Positions 1-8,042 of a DNA stretch of 49,700 bases are shown one piece after another. The first letter of the stretch is position 1, and each line of letters opens with the position of its first letter. Origin of the DNA: Eubacterium sp. CAG:274 (lineage in GTDB: Bacteria; Bacillota; Clostridia; Lachnospirales; CAG-274); NCBI GenBank assembly GCA_000432155.1, contig FR888499.1, positions 4,369 to 54,068 of the forward strand, read 5' to 3'. The position numbers and the translations under genes were made by a program. The notes beneath the pieces were generated by a model. The model did not search any database and was not told where the DNA came from. It saw only the letters and a program-made list of their open reading frames with translations.

Positions 1-25
1 CACATTGTGTCAGCTCTTTTTGTTA

Positions 26-562
26 TCATATATTCTTAGCTATTTCATAGGCTCGCTCGTAAGCCGGAGTATCTTCAATAGCACCCTTTACAGCTGTATC
101 TATGCCACAAATAACTCCTCTTTCAATACAGTTATCAAGGCAATCATCTGTAAAATCTCTTAAACCACTAAGTGTCTTTTCAATAACAGCTCTATCTGGG
201 TCTACAGAAGTACAAATGAAGTAAAATTCCTTATTTGAAATTTCTTCATATCTTGGCAAACATCTATCTATAAATGTTTTCATCTGACCATTCATTATGT
301 AGAAATATACTGGAGTTGAAAGTACAATAACATCTGCCTTAACAACTTTATCAAGTATTTCTGCCATATCATCGTCTTGAGCACATCTGTGAGTTGTACG
401 ACAAACACTACAGCCTTTACAGAAATTAATCTTTTTATCTCTCAGATATATAGTTTCTACCTTGTTTCCTGTTTCCTCTGCACCCTTTGCAAACTGTCTA
501 CAAAGTCTGTCAGAATTACCATTTTCTCTTGGACTTGAAACAATAATCAGAACTTTTTTCAT
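26..562 (-). CDS. Iron-sulfur flavoprotein (Isf-like), flavodoxin-fold NAD(P)H/FMN reductase family
   Basis: The 178-residue protein opens with the FMN-binding pattern of the NADPH-dependent FMN reductase family (IIVSSPRENGNSD, residues 6-18) and has the conserved STPVYFYIMNGQMKTFIDR segment in the middle. Four cysteines at 48, 51, 54 and 60 give the compact C-x2-C-x2-C-x5-C pattern of archaeal and clostridial iron-sulfur flavoproteins, which bind a [4Fe-4S] cluster and FMN and shuttle electrons. The substrate is unknown. I place the start at ATG 562, about eight bases after GGGAG; an in-frame GTG at 571 overlaps that Shine-Dalgarno. It is transcribed alone, away from dus, from a promoter with a palindrome in its spacer. 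The redox role is inferred from family; the Cys motif is read directly. Confidence 0.8.
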   Translation of the reverse strand: MKKVLIIVSSPRENGNSDRLCRQFAKGAEETGNKVETIYLRDKKINFCKGCSVCRTTHRCAQDDDMAEILDKVVKADVIVLSTPVYFYIMNGQMKTFIDRCLPRYEEISNKEFYFICTSVDPDRAVIEKTLSGLRDFTDDCLDNCIERGVICGIDTAVKGAIEDTPAYERAYEIAKNI

Positions 563-594
563 ACAAATCACTCCCTAGAACAATCTATACTTTA

Positions 595-623
595 GTTTTA
601 CTCCCTTATTTTAATAAGGTCAA
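595..623 (-). promoter_or_regulatory. Promoter of the flavoprotein gene with a palindromic operator
   Basis: On the minus strand TTGACC (618-623) and TAAAAC (595-600) are 17 bases apart. The spacer holds a perfect 7+7 inverted repeat, CCTTATT-AA-AATAAGG (604-619), whose right end runs into the -35 box. The position suits a repressor or MerR-like operator. The regulator is not identifiable from the window. Confidence 0.5.
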
Positions 624-743
624 GAGTGTATTTTATTTTCGTTAATTTTCACATAATTAATACAAAAATATTGTTTAATATTTTAGTATTAAAACTCTGT
701 ACTATCTCCATAATTCCTTAAAAAACAGTAGCAATTATTTTTA

Positions 744-772
744 TTTACATAATTCTCTATTTATGTTATCAT
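744..772 (+). promoter_or_regulatory. Promoter of the tRNA-dihydrouridine synthase gene
   Basis: TTTACA (744-749) and TATCAT (767-772) are separated by 17 bases, 26 bases ahead of the dus start. An AAAGGAG ribosome-binding site follows at about 784-790. Confidence 0.5.
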
Positions 773-798
773 ACCTACAACACAAAGGAGAATAAAAA

Positions 799-1731
799 AT
801 GAAACTATATTTAGCACCCCTTGAGGGAATTACAAACAACATATACAGAGAAAGTCAACATATCTACTTTGGAGGCATAGATAAATATTTTACACCTTTT
901 ATTGCTCCAAATGAACAGGGCATTTTAAATACCAAAGTAATGCGAGATATTTTGCCTGAAAATAACAAGGGTATGAACCTTGTACCCCAGATATTAACAA
1001 ATTCTGCTGACGGATTTATTATAATGTGCAAAACTTTAGAGCAATACGGTTATACCGAATTTAATCTAAACTTAGGTTGCCCATCTGGAACTGTAGTTTC
1101 AAAAGGTAGAGGTTCTGGATTTTTAGCCTATCCCGATGAGTTAGATAAATTTTTAGATGAAATATACAAAAGTGGATACAATATTTCCATTAAAACTCGC
1201 ATCGGCAAAGAAAGTCCGGAGGAATTTTATAGACTTTTGGAAATATATAACCAATACCCTCTTACTGAGCTTATTATACACCCTAGAACTAGAAAGGATA
1301 TGTACAAAAAAACACCTAATTGGGATATGTATAAGTATGCTATTGAAAATTCCAAGCACAAGTTATGCTACAATGGAGATATTTTCACAGTAAAGGACTA
1401 CAACAATTTTATAAAAGAATTTCCAAATACAGATACTATTATGGTGGGGAGGGGTATAATTTCAAATCCAGCCTTAGCCTGTGAAATAAAGGGTATCAAG
1501 AAATTAAACAAAGATAATTTATACAAATTTTATGAAAAAATGTTCAATGATTATCAGGAAATACTCTCCGGAGATACTCCTTTACTTCACAAAATGAAAG
1601 AAGTATTTGTGTATATGATAGACTCCTTTAATGACTGTGATAAAATAGCTAAAAAAATAAAGAAAGCTAAAAATGTAAGGGATTTTAAAAATGCTGTTAA
1701 TGAGCTTTTTAGCTGTTGTGAAGTGAAGTAA
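799..1731 (+). CDS. dus: tRNA-dihydrouridine synthase (Dus family)
   Basis: FMN-dependent reductase that converts specific uridines in tRNA to dihydrouridine. The 310-residue product starts with the family signature LAPLEGITNNIYR, carries the catalytic cysteine in NLGCPSGTVVSKGRGSGFL (Cys94), and keeps the later motifs SIKTRIG, IHPRTRKDMYK, YNGDIF and GRGIISNPAL that bind FMN and phosphate. Its length is typical of bacterial Dus enzymes. The start is supported by AAAGGAG at the right distance. It is monocistronic: a promoter lies upstream and a long hairpin follows the stop. Which Dus subfamily, and hence which tRNA position, cannot be told from sequence reading alone. Confidence 0.92.
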   Translation: MKLYLAPLEGITNNIYRESQHIYFGGIDKYFTPFIAPNEQGILNTKVMRDILPENNKGMNLVPQILTNSADGFIIMCKTLEQYGYTEFNLNLGCPSGTVVSKGRGSGFLAYPDELDKFLDEIYKSGYNISIKTRIGKESPEEFYRLLEIYNQYPLTELIIHPRTRKDMYKKTPNWDMYKYAIENSKHKLCYNGDIFTVKDYNNFIKEFPNTDTIMVGRGIISNPALACEIKGIKKLNKDNLYKFYEKMFNDYQEILSGDTPLLHKMKEVFVYMIDSFNDCDKIAKKIKKAKNVRDFKNAVNELFSCCEVK

Positions 1732-1748
1732 TTCTATAAATTAATTAT

Positions 1749-1794
1749 AATAGACAATTAAACATCAAATAATCATGATGTTTAATTGTCTATT
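1749..1794. terminator. Long perfect hairpin between convergent genes
   Basis: A 19-base perfect stem (1749-1767 with 1776-1794) around an 8-base loop lies between the convergent dus and the 1798-2163 gene. It can act as a terminator in both directions, although the following T-tract is short. The stem is longer than is usual for an intrinsic terminator. Confidence 0.7.
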
Positions 1795-1797
1795 GAT

Positions 1798-2163
1798 TTA
1801 TTTTTCTATATATAATCTACTCATTAATGACCAACGTGTAGAATCTTCTTGTTCTATAATACAAGTTTCAGTACACTCTAACAACTCCTTAATTTCTCTC
1901 TTATTTGAGTCATCTATACAGATATAGAAATCATCGCTTAAATTCCATTTTACATCTATAGAATGTAAAGTGTATGGCTCTCTTGCATACATAGCTTTAA
2001 ATTTACATTTTCCTTTTCTCCTTAGTTCTGATAAAATTTTCACTGCTTTAAGATAACCAAAATAATTTTTCTTATTAACAACATAAGGTTGTTTACACAA
2101 ATCTCCCTCGCTTTCCATTACTGCTCTAAGTAAAAGTTCTGCTAAAAATTCTTTTTCTGCCAT
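1798..2163 (-). CDS. Hypothetical protein, 121 residues
   Basis: I do not recognise a family. It is a soluble, charged protein with no membrane segment or signal peptide. It is Lys/Glu-rich at the N-terminus, with a cluster of aromatic and basic residues in the middle and four scattered cysteines (near residues 23, 53, 82 and 92-100) without a metal-site spacing. The start is well supported: AGGAGG precedes the ATG by about eight bases. It stands alone between dus and csoR, and its stop abuts the shared terminator hairpin. Codon use looks like its neighbours. It is probably a real gene because of the strong ribosome-binding site and full-length reading frame. Confidence 0.7.
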   Translation of the reverse strand: MAEKEFLAELLLRAVMESEGDLCKQPYVVNKKNYFGYLKAVKILSELRRKGKCKFKAMYAREPYTLHSIDVKWNLSDDFYICIDDSNKREIKELLECTETCIIEQEDSTRWSLMSRLYIEK

Positions 2164-2365
2164 AACTTAAATCCTCCTAAAATAAAATACTTTTTTCACT
2201 ACTTTTCCCCTTACACTTTTAACGCAATTAAAACTAAAAAAAGTGAAATATTTTTTGTTACTTTTTTGTAAATTATATATTTCTAACTTATTAACAATCT
2301 ACTTTTCCCGGTTTCATATTCGTCTATCTCTTTTTTATTATTTTCCTTATTGAGAAATTTTCCAA

Positions 2366-2417
2366 TTGACAAATCAACAAGTAATGCTATAATAAACATA
2401 TACCCCCTATGGGTATA
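2366..2417 (+). promoter_or_regulatory. csoR-copA promoter with CsoR operator
   Basis: TTGACA (2366-2371) and TATAAT (2388-2393) are 16 bases apart. Just after the -10 box lies the inverted repeat TATACCC-CCTAT-GGGTATA (2399-2417), a perfect 7+7 palindrome with the GC-rich core flanked by AT that is typical of CsoR operators. A repressor bound there would sit over the transcription start. AGGAGG at 2419-2424 serves the csoR ATG. The known family mechanism is that Cu(I) binding releases CsoR and derepresses the operon. Confidence 0.8.
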
Positions 2418-2431
2418 AAGGAGGTAAAACA

Positions 2432-2734
2432 ATGGATAAATGTTGTTGCAACACTGGTAAAACTAAACATCGTGATACTGCTGAATACAAAGCACTTATT
2501 ACCCGTCTTAATAAAATTGAGGGTCAAGTAAGGGGTATCAAAAATATGGTAGAAAACGACAGATATTGTGTAGACATACTTACTCAAGTTTCTGCTGTAC
2601 AAAGTGCTTTAAACAGTTTCAATAAAGTTCTCCTTTCACAGCACATAAAAACTTGTGTTGTTGATGATATTAAAAGTGGGAATGAAGAAGTTGTTGACGA
2701 ACTTTTAAACACAATTCAAAAAATAATGAAGTAG
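2432..2734 (+). CDS. csoR: Copper-sensing transcriptional repressor, CsoR family
   Basis: All-alpha DUF156/CsoR-family regulator of 100 residues. The Cu(I) ligands are present as Cys46, His71 and Cys75 with the exact 25- and 4-residue spacing of characterised CsoR proteins. The core motif RLNKIEGQVRGIKNMVENDR is typical. The N-terminus has an extra CCC run (residues 4-6) that is not part of the known site and might assist metal capture. It is the first gene of the operon, 10 bases before copA, and sits behind a palindromic operator it presumably binds itself. Nickel- or formaldehyde-sensing relatives (RcnR, FrmR) use different first-shell ligands, so copper is the best reading. Confidence 0.93.
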   Translation: MDKCCCNTGKTKHRDTAEYKALITRLNKIEGQVRGIKNMVENDRYCVDILTQVSAVQSALNSFNKVLLSQHIKTCVVDDIKSGNEEVVDELLNTIQKIMK

Positions 2735-2744
2735 GTGATATTTA

Positions 2745-5279
2745 ATGAAAAAAGAAAAATATACTGTTACAGGTATGACTTGTTCTGCTTGTTCCAGTAG
2801 AGTAGAAAAGGCAGTTTCTTCTCTTAAAGGTATGGAAAAAGCCTCTGTAAACTTGCTTACAAACTCAATGCAAGTAGAATATGATGACAGTATTTTATCT
2901 TCAACTGATATTGAAAACGCTGTTGTAAATGCTGGCTATGGTATTGGTGGTTCTGATGCCACTTCTAGTTCTGCCAAATCAGAAAAGAACAATGAAAAAG
3001 ACGAAATGCTCCATAGATTGGTTTACTCTTTTGTATTCCTTTTATTCCTTATGTCTATATCTATGAGCCATATGATTGCTAAAACCGGTTTTCCTATTCC
3101 TCAATGGTTCCAGAACATATTTTGGGGAAATGAAAATGCAATTACATTTGCCTTTGCACAGTTTTTAATTGTATTACCAATATTGTATCTTAACAGAGTC
3201 TACTATATAAGAGGTTACAAAAACCTTTTCCATTTAAGTCCAAATATGGATACACTTATTGCCGTTGGTTCAAGTGCATCAATGTTTTATGGCATATTTG
3301 CCCTTTTCAGAATGAGCTGGGGTCTTGGCCATGGAAATATGGACCTTGTAGGCACATACAGTATGGATTTATACTTTGAATCTGCTGGTATGATTGTTAC
3401 ACTTATTACCCTTGGTAAGTATCTTGAAAGCCGTTCTAAAAAGAAAACTAGCAAGGCTATTGAAAAACTTGTTGCCCTTGCACCAAAAGAGGCTGAAATC
3501 GAAAGAAACGGTCAGGTTATGACAGTACCTGTTGAACAGCTTGTTGTTGGGGATATAGTTATTATTCGCCCAGGGGAAAGTATAGCTGTTGACGGTGTAA
3601 TCGTAGAAGGTAGCACAAGTGTTGACCAAAGTGCCATAACTGGAGAAAGTATTCCTGTTGAAAAACAGGTTGGGGACAATGTTGTTTCCGCATCTATAAA
3701 CAAAAACGGTTTTATTAAAATCAGAGCTATAAAAGTTGGCGAAAACTCTACAATAAATCAGATTATTAAGTTAGTAGAAGAAGCCAGTTCAAGTAAAGCC
3801 CCTATTGCCAGAATGGCTGACAAAATTGCCGGTATATTTGTTCCTGTCGTAATGACTATAGCCCTTGTTACAATTATTGTATGGCTTATAAGTGGTGCAA
3901 CATTTGAATTTGCCCTTTCAGCCGGTATAACAGTTTTAGTTATATCCTGCCCTTGTTCTCTTGGTCTTGCAACTCCAGTTGCCATAATGGTTGGTACTGG
4001 TAAGGGTGCTGAAAACGGTATTCTTATAAAGTCTGGCGAGGCTCTTGAAACTGCTCATAAAATTGATACAGTTGTTATGGATAAGACAGGTACTATTACA
4101 GAGGGTAAGCCAAAGGTTACAGATATTATTGAGTATATAGACAAAAACAGTCTATTAACTTATGCTATTTCTCTTGAAAAAAATAGTGAACACCCTCTTG
4201 CTGAGGCTATTGTAAAATATTGTAAGGAGAACAATATTTCCTCTGAAAATGTTGAAAACTTTGAGGCTGTATTTGGTAAAGGTGTAAAAGCTACTTCTGA
4301 CAACTCCACTATTTTAGGTGGTAACAGAGCCTTTATGAAAGAAAACAATATTGATATTTCAAAAATTGAACCACAGATTAACAGCCTTGCTGACGAGGGT
4401 AAGACCCCTCTTATTTTTGCCAAGGACAGTAATGTAATTGGTATTATTGCTGTAGCCGATGTTGAAAAAGAAACTTCAAGAAAAGCCATTGAAGAATTTA
4501 CAAAAATGGGTATTTCCACAGTAATGCTTACAGGCGATAATGAAAGAACAGCAAAAGCAATACAAAAACGACTTAATATTCCAAAGGTTATTGCTCAGGT
4601 ACTTCCAGAGGATAAGGAAAAGGAAATTAGAAGATTACAAGATGAAGGTCATTGTGTCGCAATGATTGGCGATGGTATAAATGATGCTCCTGCTCTTGCA
4701 AAGGCTGATGTTGGTATTGCCATTGGTGCTGGTACTGATGTAGCCATTGAAAGTGCTGACGCAGTTCTTGTAAGAAATGATTTACTTGACGCCGTAAGTG
4801 CAGTAAAATTAAGTAAGGCAGTTATTAAAAACATTAAAGAAAATCTTTTCTGGGCATTTTTCTACAACTGTATTGGTATTCCTGTTGCAGCCGGTGTATT
4901 ATACCCTATATGGGGTATAAAATTAAGCCCTATGTTTGGTGCTGCTGCGATGAGTTTAAGTAGTATTTGCGTTGTAACAAATGCTTTAAGATTAAGAAGA
5001 TTTAAGACTTACAAATCTTCTGAAAAGGTTGAAGAAACTGTAATTGAAGTTAAAAAGGAGAATGAAAAAATGAAAAAAGTATTATCTATTGAAGGTATGA
5101 TGTGTGGTCATTGTCAGGCTCATGTTGAAAAAGCTTTAAAGGCTATGGACGGTGTTACTTCTGTTGAAGTAAGTCTTGAAAACAAAAACGCTACTGTTGA
5201 ATTATCAAAGGATATTTCAGATGCAGAATTTAAGGCAGTTATTGAAGATGCCGGTTATGAATTAAAGAGTGTTCAGTAA
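2745..5279 (+). CDS. copA: Copper-exporting P1B-type ATPase with N- and C-terminal metal-binding domains
   Basis: The 844-residue protein pumps Cu(I) out of the cytosol using ATP. Order of domains: N-terminal HMA domain (residues 3-70, Cys13-x2-Cys16 in GMTCSAC); membrane segments from about residue 95; actuator domain with TGES; membrane CPC copper-binding motif at 402-404 (SCPCSLGLATP); phosphorylation site DKTGT with Asp446; nucleotide-binding SEHPLAEAI; hinge GDGINDAPAL; two last helices; then a second HMA domain at the C-terminus (from Met776, Cys787-x2-Cys790 in GMMCGHC). Most Firmicute CopA proteins lack a C-terminal HMA and use a separate CopZ chaperone, so this looks like a copA-copZ fusion. 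The start uses AGGTGAT overlapping the csoR stop. Expression should be copper-induced through CsoR. Confidence 0.95.
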   Translation: MKKEKYTVTGMTCSACSSRVEKAVSSLKGMEKASVNLLTNSMQVEYDDSILSSTDIENAVVNAGYGIGGSDATSSSAKSEKNNEKDEMLHRLVYSFVFLLFLMSISMSHMIAKTGFPIPQWFQNIFWGNENAITFAFAQFLIVLPILYLNRVYYIRGYKNLFHLSPNMDTLIAVGSSASMFYGIFALFRMSWGLGHGNMDLVGTYSMDLYFESAGMIVTLITLGKYLESRSKKKTSKAIEKLVALAPKEAEIERNGQVMTVPVEQLVVGDIVIIRPGESIAVDGVIVEGSTSVDQSAITGESIPVEKQVGDNVVSASINKNGFIKIRAIKVGENSTINQIIKLVEEASSSKAPIARMADKIAGIFVPVVMTIALVTIIVWLISGATFEFALSAGITVLVISCPCSLGLATPVAIMVGTGKGAENGILIKSGEALETAHKIDTVVMDKTGTITEGKPKVTDIIEYIDKNSLLTYAISLEKNSEHPLAEAIVKYCKENNISSENVENFEAVFGKGVKATSDNSTILGGNRAFMKENNIDISKIEPQINSLADEGKTPLIFAKDSNVIGIIAVADVEKETSRKAIEEFTKMGISTVMLTGDNERTAKAIQKRLNIPKVIAQVLPEDKEKEIRRLQDEGHCVAMIGDGINDAPALAKADVGIAIGAGTDVAIESADAVLVRNDLLDAVSAVKLSKAVIKNIKENLFWAFFYNCIGIPVAAGVLYPIWGIKLSPMFGAAAMSLSSICVVTNALRLRRFKTYKSSEKVEETVIEVKKENEKMKKVLSIEGMMCGHCQAHVEKALKAMDGVTSVEVSLENKNATVELSKDISDAEFKAVIEDAGYELKSVQ
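5055..5072 (+). promoter_or_regulatory. Internal ribosome-binding site and in-frame ATG for a CopZ-like product
   Basis: Inside copA, AAGGAG (5055-5060) stands nine bases before an ATG (5070-5072) that is in frame with copA (codon 776). Initiation here would give a 69-residue free HMA domain beginning MKKVLSIEGMMCGHC, the usual size of a CopZ copper chaperone. It is seen in sequence; use in the cell is inferred. Confidence 0.6.
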
Positions 5280-5286
5280 AAAAATA

Positions 5287-5319
5287 GCTTCCGACTTTTT
5301 AAGTCGGAAGCATTTTTTT
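5287..5319. terminator. Bidirectional terminator after copA
   Basis: GCTTCCGACTT (5287-5297) and AAGTCGGAAGC (5301-5311) form an 11-base perfect stem with a TTT loop, followed by A and a T-run. The T-run reaches into the last codons of the convergent gene at 5318. A-runs on the other side let it work for both genes. Confidence 0.9.
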
Positions 5320-5692
5320 ATAAATTATGAAAACCATTACTCAAAACAGCTATAGCAATAAAAAGAGCAAAAAGAAGAATGTACATTACAATTAATGCTA
5401 CACAAATTATAAAGGCAATTAAACCAGCTCTGCTCCATGTGCTTTGAGTTTTATTAAATTCTTCTGGAGTTTTAAAATATCCATTTTGCCACGCCCACTT
5501 GTTGCCACAAGCACCGCATACAAATGCCCAAATAAAACCTACGAAAGGTACAAGGCTTAGTAAAGGTAAATAACATCTGTTACCTACGCCCCAAATCCAG
5601 TTAAACATAAATGCTCCCCAGTTCCAACCTAACTTAGGTTGCTCTGGTACTGTGCTTTCATTTACAGTCTGATTTACATTATTTTCATCCAT
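5318..5692 (-). CDS. Small multi-pass membrane protein of unknown function
   Basis: The 124-residue protein has a short polar N-terminus, then the block LGWNWGAFMFNWIWGVGN, two hydrophobic stretches in the middle (about residues 38-60), a polar segment AWQNGYFKTPEEFNKTQ and a long C-terminal hydrophobic helix. This Trp-rich arrangement recurs in small uncharacterised Firmicute membrane proteins; I know of no proven function. I choose ATG 5692, preceded by GGGGTG. An upstream in-frame TTG at 5743 would lengthen it, but that TTG is the first half of the -35 box, so the longer version is unlikely. It is convergent with copA and divergent from the DMT transporter. Confidence 0.75.
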   Translation of the reverse strand: MDENNVNQTVNESTVPEQPKLGWNWGAFMFNWIWGVGNRCYLPLLSLVPFVGFIWAFVCGACGNKWAWQNGYFKTPEEFNKTQSTWSRAGLIAFIICVALIVMYILLFALFIAIAVLSNGFHNL

Positions 5693-5714
5693 ATTAACAC
5701 CCCATTTTTCTTTT

Positions 5715-5743
5715 ATTCTATCACATATTATTTTTATAGTCAA
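5715..5743 (-). promoter_or_regulatory. Promoter of the small membrane protein gene
   Basis: TTGACT (5738-5743) and TAGAAT (5715-5720) on the minus strand are exactly 17 bases apart. This rules against translation starting at the TTG within the -35 box and supports the ATG at 5692. Confidence 0.75.
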
Positions 5744-5756
5744 TTTATCACAAATA

Positions 5757-5785
5757 TTGTAAATTTAGTTTTTATATGTTAAAAT
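5757..5785 (+). promoter_or_regulatory. Promoter of the DMT transporter gene
   Basis: TTGTAA (5757-5762), 17 bases, TAAAAT (5780-5785), then AGGAGG at 5795-5800 ahead of the ATG. It is back-to-back with the leftward promoter at 5715-5743. Confidence 0.6.
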
Positions 5786-5807
5786 TCTTTCTTTAGGAGG
5801 TGTCAAA

Positions 5808-6686
5808 ATGAACAAAAATATTATATGTCATTTGCTTGCGTTTTTTACTGTATTTGTATGGAGTACAACATTTGTATCTTCTAAAATAATATTACAGTAT
5901 ATGACACCGGCACAGCTTGTTATAATTCGATTTTTTCTAGGATATATCGCCCTTTGGGTATTCAAGCCAAAGCCATTAATTATAAACAATATAAAAAAGG
6001 AAATTTATTTCTTATTAGCTGGACTTTTTGGCGTTACACTTTATTTCTTGTTTGAAAATATTGCCCTTTTGTACACAATGGCATCAAATGTAGGAATAAT
6101 TGTTTCCGTTGTACCTTTCTTTGTAGCTATTTGTTCTGTCATTTTTCTTAAAGAACCTTTGCCAAAGATAAGTTTCTTTATTGGTTTTGTACTTGCTATG
6201 ATTGGTATATGTATAATTGGAATAAAAGATTTTACAAGTGTTCATTTTAGTCCTTTGGGAGATTTTTTAGCATTAATGGCTACTGTCGTATGGGCATTTT
6301 ATTCCGTTACACTAAAGAAAATAAGTACATTTAACTATAATATACTTCAGACAACTCGAAGAATATTTATGTACGGTGTAATTTTTCTTATTCCCATAGC
6401 TTTGCACAATGGCCCATTGGATTTATCCGTATTTACAAACATAAAAATATTGGGCAACATACTGTTTCTCAGTTTTCTAGCATCAGCTACCTGCTATACA
6501 ACTTGGAGCATAGCTCAAGAAAAATTAGGTGTAGTAAAAACAAGTGTTTACATATACCTCTCTCCTGTTATTACAACAGTTGCTTCTGCAATAGTACTAA
6601 AAGAAAATATAACATTTATGACTATTGTAGGTATTTGCCTTACATTAGGTGGACTTATATTGTCACAAAGCAAAAAGCTCGGTTAA
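5808..6686 (+). CDS. EamA/DMT-superfamily inner-membrane transporter
   Basis: The 292-residue protein consists almost wholly of ten hydrophobic segments arranged as two repeated EamA halves (about residues 5-135 and 145-288), the layout of drug/metabolite exporters such as RhaT- and YdcZ-like proteins. The N-terminal VWSTTFVSSKIIL and the second-half VWAFYSVTLKK match the repeat signature. The substrate cannot be told from sequence; many members export amino acids or metabolites. It has a strong ribosome-binding site, its own promoter and its own terminator overlapping the stop codon, so it is monocistronic and not part of the bio operon downstream. Confidence 0.88.
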   Translation: MNKNIICHLLAFFTVFVWSTTFVSSKIILQYMTPAQLVIIRFFLGYIALWVFKPKPLIINNIKKEIYFLLAGLFGVTLYFLFENIALLYTMASNVGIIVSVVPFFVAICSVIFLKEPLPKISFFIGFVLAMIGICIIGIKDFTSVHFSPLGDFLALMATVVWAFYSVTLKKISTFNYNILQTTRRIFMYGVIFLIPIALHNGPLDLSVFTNIKILGNILFLSFLASATCYTTWSIAQEKLGVVKTSVYIYLSPVITTVASAIVLKENITFMTIVGICLTLGGLILSQSKKLG

Positions 6687-6702
6687 CAGCCGAGTTTTTT
6701 TA
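6674..6702 (+). terminator. Intrinsic terminator of the DMT transporter gene
   Basis: CTCGG (6679-6683) pairs with CCGAG around a loop that contains the stop codon; it is flanked by A-runs and followed by seven T residues (6695-6701). Confidence 0.8.
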
Positions 6703-6709
6703 CGCTTTT

Positions 6710-6764
6710 ATTGTTAACCATAAATATTTATATAGTTGACAATTAATTTTTATTGTGCTAATAT
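6710..6764 (+). promoter_or_regulatory. bioYDA promoter with BirA-type operator
   Basis: TTGACA (6736-6741) and TAATAT (6759-6764) are 17 bases apart. ATTGTTAAC (6710-6718) and GTTGACAAT (6735-6743) form a 9+9 inverted repeat with one mismatch and a 16-base spacer, resembling the two-half-site operator known for biotin-protein ligase repressors in Firmicutes. The right half covers the -35 box. Biotin control through BirA is therefore likely; a BirA with a DNA-binding domain must be encoded elsewhere. Confidence 0.75.
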
Positions 6765-6798
6765 GAAAATCATCAATTTATAAAAAAGGAGAGATATT

Positions 6799-7350
6799 TT
6801 GAGCACTAGAAAAATGATATTAACATCAATGTTTGTAGCTATGATTGCAGCTGGGGCATTTATAAAAATTCCTGTACCTATTGTTCCATTTACACTTCAA
6901 TTTCTTTTTACTATGCTTGCCGGCATACTTTTGGGAGGAAAAGATGGTTTTCGTGCTGTAGTAATATATATTTTTCTTGGACTTATAGGCCTACCTATAT
7001 TTGCTGAAGGTGGTGGTTTTGCTTATATATTTAAACCTAGTTTCGGATATATTATCGGCTTTGCTGTAGCATCTTATGTTACTGGAACCATTACAAACAA
7101 AAATTCAGAACCTACAATAAAAAGGCTTTTATGTGCTAACTTTATAGGTCTTGGAATAGTTTACCTTTTTGGAATGGTCTACTATTACATTATGAGCAAC
7201 TTTTATTTAGGCACACCTATAGGACTTTGGTCATTATTTTTATACTGTTTTATTTTGGCAGTCCCTGGAGATATTTTACTTTGTATTTTAGGGGCAATAC
7301 TTGGAAATCGACTTGTCCCAATTATTAAAAAGAAAGGATACAACATATGA
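6799..7350 (+). CDS. bioY: Biotin transporter substrate-binding subunit BioY
   Basis: S-component of an ECF-type vitamin transporter, 183 residues with about six membrane helices. The family core is visible: PVPIVPFTLQFLFTMLAG near residue 25, then GGKDG, FLGLIGLPIFAEGGG and FGYIIGFAVASYV. BioY can take up biotin alone or with the shared EcfT/EcfA energising module, which is not in this window. The start is TTG 6799, well placed after AAGGAGAG. It leads the bioY-bioD-bioA operon, overlaps bioD by four bases (ATGA), and lies behind a BirA-type operator. Confidence 0.93.
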   Translation: MSTRKMILTSMFVAMIAAGAFIKIPVPIVPFTLQFLFTMLAGILLGGKDGFRAVVIYIFLGLIGLPIFAEGGGFAYIFKPSFGYIIGFAVASYVTGTITNKNSEPTIKRLLCANFIGLGIVYLFGMVYYYIMSNFYLGTPIGLWSLFLYCFILAVPGDILLCILGAILGNRLVPIIKKKGYNI

Positions 7351-8030
7351 GCAAAAGTATATTTATAACAGGTACTGGTACTGATATAGGCAAAACCTAC
7401 GTATCTGCACTTATAGTAAAAAAACTTAGACAAAAGGGAAATAAATCTGCCTATTACAAAGCTGCAATGAGTGGAAATATTCGCTGTTATGATGGTTCTC
7501 TGATTGCCGGAGATGCTTCCTATGTAAAATACATATCCGGTACAGAACAGCCTATAGACAGTATGTGTCCATATATATATGAAAATGCCTTTTCTCCACA
7601 TCTTGCATCAAAAATAGAAGGTAATCCTGTAGAAATAGATGTTGTACTTAACGAATATAAAGATTTGTGTAGCAAATATGATTATATAACAATGGAAGGT
7701 TCAGGAGGCATACTCTGTCCTATTACATTTGAAGAATATAAAATAATGTTACCAGATGTTATTAAGGCTTGCAATCTTAGCTGTATAATTGTTGCTGATG
7801 CCGGTCTTGGTACTATTAATGGTGTAGGTCTTACTGCTGAATATATGAAAAATCATAATATTCCTCTAAAGGGAATAATATTTAACCACTATATTCCAGG
7901 AAACATTCTACACGAAGATAATATTAAAATGTGCGAATACATAACAGGTTCAAAGGTTATTGCCTGTGTCAAAGATGGAGATACTGACATAAATATTACA
8001 TTTGAAGAATTAGAAAAGCTATACGAATAG
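7347..8030 (+). CDS. bioD: ATP-dependent dethiobiotin synthetase BioD
   Basis: It closes the ureido ring of dethiobiotin from 7,8-diaminopelargonate, CO2 and ATP, the penultimate step of biotin synthesis. The 227-residue protein starts with the family P-loop GTGTDIGKTYVSALI (residues 8-22), keeps the YKAAMSG substrate segment with its Lys, and has EGSGGILCP for the second nucleotide/metal site. Length is normal. Translation is coupled to bioY by a four-base overlap, and bioA follows after 12 bases with GGAGG in the gap. Confidence 0.95.
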   Translation: MSKSIFITGTGTDIGKTYVSALIVKKLRQKGNKSAYYKAAMSGNIRCYDGSLIAGDASYVKYISGTEQPIDSMCPYIYENAFSPHLASKIEGNPVEIDVVLNEYKDLCSKYDYITMEGSGGILCPITFEEYKIMLPDVIKACNLSCIIVADAGLGTINGVGLTAEYMKNHNIPLKGIIFNHYIPGNILHEDNIKMCEYITGSKVIACVKDGDTDINITFEELEKLYE

Positions 8031-8042
8031 GAGGAGTATTCA

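Noticed and set aside
2180..2300. Operator-like A/T repeats upstream of the 121-residue hypothetical gene
   Set aside because: The CTTTTTTCAC and AGTGAAA-like runs do not form a consistent inverted repeat and look like AT-rich background.
5693..5743. Longer version of the small membrane protein starting at TTG 5743
   Set aside because: That TTG is the start of a TTGACT -35 box with a TAGAAT -10 exactly 17 bases away, so it lies upstream of the transcript start.
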